From: Aquimonas sp002352135 | GTDB lineage: Bacteria > Pseudomonadota > Gammaproteobacteria > Xanthomonadales > Xanthomonadaceae | DNA: 64,000 nucleotides | Direction of reading: 5' to 3' | NCBI GenBank assembly: GCA_035440755.1 | Contig: DAORND010000002.1 | Location: forward strand, 41,957 to 105,956 | Part shown: one piece after another, positions 61,039 to 64,000 of the stretch | Layout of the letters: the number at the start of each line of letters is the position of its first letter | Numbering within the stretch: position 1 is the first letter of the stretch | The notes under the pieces: generated by a model | Seen by the model: the letters and a program-made list of their open reading frames with translations, nothing else | Databases searched by the model: none | What the model was told of the DNA's origin: nothing | Position numbers and translations under genes: made by a program

Positions 61039-61995
61039 ATGACCGCAAAGAAAGGCATTCCAGAGGGCTTCAAGGTCGATCAGGCTGACTATGCGCGCGA
61101 CTTCGACGCCCTGCGTTCGATTCGCGAAACCGTCTTCGTCAACGAGCAATCGGTTCCCCGCGACCTGGAACTGGATGCGGTGGACTCGCAATGTGTACAC
61201 GTGATCGCGCGAGACTTGCACGAACAGCCGATCGGCACCGGCCGACTGATGCCGGATGGTCGGATCGGTCGCATGGCAGTGCTGGCCGAATGGCGGAGTC
61301 GAGGCGTCGGTGGCGTCATGTTGCACAGGCTGATCGAGCTCGCTCGCTCGCGAGGACTGCATTCCGTGCATCTGCATGCGCAGATCGATGCACGACGGTT
61401 CTATGCCGCACATGGCTTTGCGGTGTGTGGCGCAGGCTTCAGCGAGGCAAACATCGAGCATGTTCCCATGCGACTCGAACTAGCCCCGATCAAACAACCC
61501 TCCAATAACGACGTTGCGGTTCTGCACGCTTTGCGTGACGAGAGCCGCATCCATCAGGCGATTCTGGAATGCCTTCAGGGCGCACGCCATGGTGTCGACC
61601 TCTTACGCCTGAAACTCGATGCGTCAGTCGCCAACGCAGACGCCATCGAGGCTATGCGCCGCTTGGCGACCAGTGGCCGAGGTGCGCGAATCCGCATCCT
61701 GCTGCACGAACCCGAGTCCGCCCTTCGCGACATGCACCCGCTGGTACCGCTGCTGCAACGCCTGCCAAGCATTTTCGCCATCCGCGAAATCGACGATCCG
61801 GCGGATCGCGAAGATCTCGGGGAAATGACCTTGAACGACCAGCACGGCATAGTGTGGCGACCGAACGCCAAATTGTCGGAAGCGCATGCGGCATCGCACG
61901 CGCCAGGTCGTCGAAATCAACTTGGCGAGACCTTCGCACAGAAGTGGGAACGCGCCACACCGTGTACTCGATTGCGCGCCTTGAGCGGACTGTAA
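61039..61995 (+). CDS. GNAT acetyltransferase fused to a C-terminal PLD-like region
   Basis: Protein of 318 residues. An N-terminal GNAT domain (about 12-150) has RETVFVNEQSVPRDLELDA, the acetyl-CoA loop segment GRMAVLAEWRSRGVGG and YAAHGF. A second domain (about 165-310) has IRILLHEPESALRDMHPL, NDQHGIVWRPNAK and a final Trp segment, resembling a phospholipase D fold without the HKD motifs (DUF7931-like from memory). The substrate is unknown. It starts 10 bp after roxA and is probably co-transcribed. Confidence 0.82.
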   Translation: MTAKKGIPEGFKVDQADYARDFDALRSIRETVFVNEQSVPRDLELDAVDSQCVHVIARDLHEQPIGTGRLMPDGRIGRMAVLAEWRSRGVGGVMLHRLIELARSRGLHSVHLHAQIDARRFYAAHGFAVCGAGFSEANIEHVPMRLELAPIKQPSNNDVAVLHALRDESRIHQAILECLQGARHGVDLLRLKLDASVANADAIEAMRRLATSGRGARIRILLHEPESALRDMHPLVPLLQRLPSIFAIREIDDPADREDLGEMTLNDQHGIVWRPNAKLSEAHAASHAPGRRNQLGETFAQKWERATPCTRLRALSGL

Positions 61996-62070
61996 GCCTG
62001 TGTAACTTCTGTCACTGACGATCCATAACGCCCCCAGCAAACTGCGCGCACCTCAACCAAGGAGCGCACC

Positions 62071-62262
62071 ATGAAAGCCAATGTTGGCGGCATCGACCGC
62101 ATTCTTCGTATCGTTGTAGGGATTGCCGTACTGAGCCTGTTCTTCGTGCTGGAGGGCGATACCAAGTGGTGGGCGTTGGTCGGACTGGTCCCGCTCGGAA
62201 CCGGCCTGATCAACTTCTGTCCGCTCTATCCGATTCTCGGCATCAGCACTTGCAAGCGTTGA
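62071..62262 (+). CDS. DUF2892 small membrane protein
   Basis: Membrane protein of 63 residues starting MKANVGGIDRILRIVVG, with two hydrophobic helices and the ending CPLYPILGISTCKR, the conserved pattern of the YgaP-C-terminal/DUF2892 family. The paired cysteines are typical. The biochemical role is not known. A good GGAG ribosome site lies before ATG 62071. Confidence 0.92.
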   Translation: MKANVGGIDRILRIVVGIAVLSLFFVLEGDTKWWALVGLVPLGTGLINFCPLYPILGISTCKR

Positions 62263-62270
62263 ATTGAATC

Positions 62271-62300
62271 GTGCCGCTCAACCATGTCGTTGGGCGGCAC
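62271..62300. terminator. Hairpin between convergent DUF2892 and apbC genes
   Basis: A 12-bp stem (62271-62282 with 62289-62300) with one T-G wobble pair and a 6-base loop. There is no long T-tract. Its position suits a bidirectional stop. Confidence 0.6.
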
Positions 62301-62311
62301 ATTCCACTGCT

Positions 62312-63385
62312 TCAAGCGAGCAGCCCAGAGTTGATCAGTAGCTTGTTGCGAGGCAGTTTGGATAGCAGCGCCGTCATCTTTCGCGCAATGTCGCCATAAC
62401 GCATCGCGACTTCCGACTCCGGCTCCACGAGCACCATCGGTTCGCCACCGTCCGCCTGCTCACGGATGCGCCGATCCAGCGGCAAGCTTCCAAGCAAGGC
62501 AACATCGTACTGCTCGGCCATCCGCTGACCTCCGCCTTCGCCGAAAATGTGCTCGGCATGGCCGCAGTTCGAACAGATGTGAATGGCCATGTTCTCGACA
62601 ATCCCCAGCACGGGAACATCTACCTTCTGGAACATGCGTAGCGCCTTTCGCGCATCGAGCAATGCAATGTCCTGCGGTGTCGTCACAATGATCGCCGCGG
62701 TCAGCGGCACCTTCTGACACAGCGTCAACTGGATATCGCCCGTGCCGGGAGGAAGATCCACAATCAGGTAGTCCAGATCCTGCCAGGCCGTATCGTTCAA
62801 CAACTGCATCAATGCCTGCGTCACCATTGGGCCACGCCAGATCATTGGCGCATCCTCGTCGATCAAACAACCGATCGACATCGTCTGCAGGCCATGGGCG
62901 CGCATCGGCAGAATGGACTTGCCATCCGGGCTCTCCGGTTTGCCATGCAAACCGAGCATGCGCGGCACGCTCGGTCCGTAGATATCGGCATCAATCACCC
63001 CGACTCGCGCACCTTCGCGCTGCAGAGCCATGGCGAGATTGATGGCGGTGGTGGACTTGCCAACACCGCCTTTGCCTGAGGCAATCGCCAGAATGTTGCG
63101 CACGCCACTCATGGGTGCGAGTCCGTCACGGACCTGGTGACTCAGCGCACGAGAACGCACCCGAACCGTCGCTGCGATCGCACCGGGTGCGCGTTCAAGC
63201 AGCCTCTGCACCTCACGCTCGATGTCCAGATGACGCGACTGAGCGGGATAAGGCAACTCCAACTCCACCAGCACGCGACCGCCATCGATCCCGATCGCTT
63301 TACTTAGCACAGCGCCATCCGCACCTGACAGCGCATCGACGTAGCCACGCAAGAGATCGCGAATCGTCGCTTGATCCAAACTCAT
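62312..63385 (-). CDS. apbC: Iron-sulfur cluster carrier ATPase ApbC/Mrp
   Basis: Protein of 357 residues. An N-terminal MIP18-like domain (about 5-90) is followed by a MinD-type P-loop ATPase with the deviant Walker A GKGGVGKSTT and VIDADIYGPSVPRMLG. The cluster-binding CxxC (ICSNCGH) is near residue 272. It carries 4Fe-4S clusters to apo-proteins such as fumarase or aconitase. ATG 63385 (MSLDQATIRD) is chosen; an ATG nine codons upstream is possible. Confidence 0.94.
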   Translation of the reverse strand: MSLDQATIRDLLRGYVDALSGADGAVLSKAIGIDGGRVLVELELPYPAQSRHLDIEREVQRLLERAPGAIAATVRVRSRALSHQVRDGLAPMSGVRNILAIASGKGGVGKSTTAINLAMALQREGARVGVIDADIYGPSVPRMLGLHGKPESPDGKSILPMRAHGLQTMSIGCLIDEDAPMIWRGPMVTQALMQLLNDTAWQDLDYLIVDLPPGTGDIQLTLCQKVPLTAAIIVTTPQDIALLDARKALRMFQKVDVPVLGIVENMAIHICSNCGHAEHIFGEGGGQRMAEQYDVALLGSLPLDRRIREQADGGEPMVLVEPESEVAMRYGDIARKMTALLSKLPRNKLLINSGLLA

Positions 63386-63618
63386 GTTTTCAGACTCCAG
63401 CGGATTTTCCATCCCGTATTGTAGGTGCTGACAGGTCACGATCCCGACAAGGCAGTTGCGGCAAACCAAAGTGCGTTGCAGGCCAACCAGTGCTTGGCTA
63501 TAGTCGAGCGCGGTGTGCGCGCAGTCGTGGCACACAAGGAAGGCCGACAGGCTTTGGGGGCGATGCGGTACGTCAGGGGAAGCACGACCGCGCAGTCGGA
63601 GTGCATGGAGGACGTGAC

Positions 63619-63825
63619 ATGTTGATATTGACCCGCCGGGTGGGCGAGACGTTGATGATTGGTGATCAGATCACCGTCACCGTGCTCGGCGTGAAGGGCA
63701 ATCAGGTGCGGATTGGCATTGGTGCGCCGAAGGATGTATCCGTGCACCGTGAAGAAATTTACCAACGCATCCGCAACGACGAGCCTGACAGTTCGTCTGC
63801 GGAGAAAGCCGAGACCAAGCCCTGA
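63619..63825 (+). CDS. csrA: Carbon storage regulator CsrA (RsmA)
   Basis: RNA-binding translational regulator of 68 residues starting MLILTRRVGETLMIGD, with GVKGNQVRIGI and APKDVSVHREEIYQRI. The key Arg in the last helix region (HREEI) is present. The leader has GGA triplets at 63598, 63607 and 63610, the last two in the ribosome site, so self-repression is plausible. The tRNA-Ser gene follows, as in related genomes. Confidence 0.97.
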   Translation: MLILTRRVGETLMIGDQITVTVLGVKGNQVRIGIGAPKDVSVHREEIYQRIRNDEPDSSSAEKAETKP

Positions 63826-63906
63826 GTTGCGTCGTTGGGGTTTACCGGACGAACGGACTCCGGTAAGCTGCGGCGCTCAGTTCGACGGCAACGTCGAAAC
63901 CGGTTC

Positions 63907-63999
63907 GGAGAGATGCCCGAGAGGCCGAAGGGGCTCCCCTGCTAAGGGAGTATAGGGTCAAAAGCTCTATCGAGGGTTCGAATCCCTCTCTCTCCGCCA
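63907..63999 (+). tRNA. tRNA-Ser (anticodon GCT)
   Basis: The acceptor arms GGAGAGA and TCTCTCC pair. The anticodon stem CTCCC/GGGAG holds loop CTGCTAA with anticodon GCT. There is a long variable arm (TATAGGG...), T-arm GAGGG-TTCGAAT-CCCTC, discriminator G, and an encoded CCA at 63997-63999. The long variable arm and 93-base length are typical of serine tRNA, decoding AGC/AGU. Confidence 0.97.
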
Positions 64000-64000
64000 G

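Noticed and set aside
63842..63866. 8-bp hairpin between csrA and tRNA-Ser
   Set aside because: Nine-base loop and no T-tract; it may overlap the tRNA promoter, so no terminator is claimed.

Overview
The window looks like conserved chromosome of a high-GC gammaproteobacterium of the order Lysobacterales (Xanthomonadales). The reasons are a serine O-succinyltransferase-type MetX protein, a short FtsK, an FFLEE-type protein beside tldD, a secreted protease ending in a GFE tail, the RluB/TadA/Orn gene order, and csrA followed by tRNA-Ser(GCT). I see no rRNA, IS element, prophage or CRISPR array, and no gene-free stretch longer than about 260 bp. Gene functions are read from the sequence and from family knowledge; no database search was run.

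Layout. 1-7461: lepA (cut by the window edge), a periplasmic binding protein coupled to a GGDEF-EAL protein, and an omega-amidase/aminotransferase pair. 7564-15463: two large divergent subtilisin-family exoproteases. 15536-22741: a complete, tightly overlapping cytochrome c maturation operon ccmABCDEFGHI. 22741-29202: serine O-succinyltransferase, lolA, ftsK, trxB, aat, infA. 29291-38735: purU, then a long minus-strand run read scpA-scpB-rluB-tadA-orn-uup-ispF-truD, with a yciO-like gene upstream. 38886-46205: yciI-bolA-peptidyl-prolyl isomerase-smc-pxpA-DUF969-DUF979 on the plus strand, so all three Smc-ScpAB subunits lie within about 7.5 kb. 46319-54548: M48 protease, DUF2069, wrbA, tldD, an FFLEE-type protein, a patatin phospholipase, a phasin and class I fumarase. 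54655-58388: cold-shock gene with a long leader, slyD-like PPIase, then a YtrA-type GntR/ABC operon led by a small exported protein. 58458-63999: purB, a ribosomal oxygenase, a GNAT fusion, a DUF2892 protein, apbC, csrA and tRNA-Ser.

The assembly contains three 100-N runs. The one in ccmF (19828-19927) is spurious: the same 55 bases flank it on both sides, and collapsing them restores one 656-codon frame. The other two interrupt scpA and the convergent M48/DUF2069 pair, and show no flank overlap.

I did not find a clearly new defence or mobile system. The best candidates for undescribed biology are the split binding-protein/c-di-GMP module at 1362-5434, the small-protein/GntR/ABC operon at 55846-58388 with a visible operator over its promoter, and the pxpA/DUF969/DUF979 cassette sitting directly after smc.
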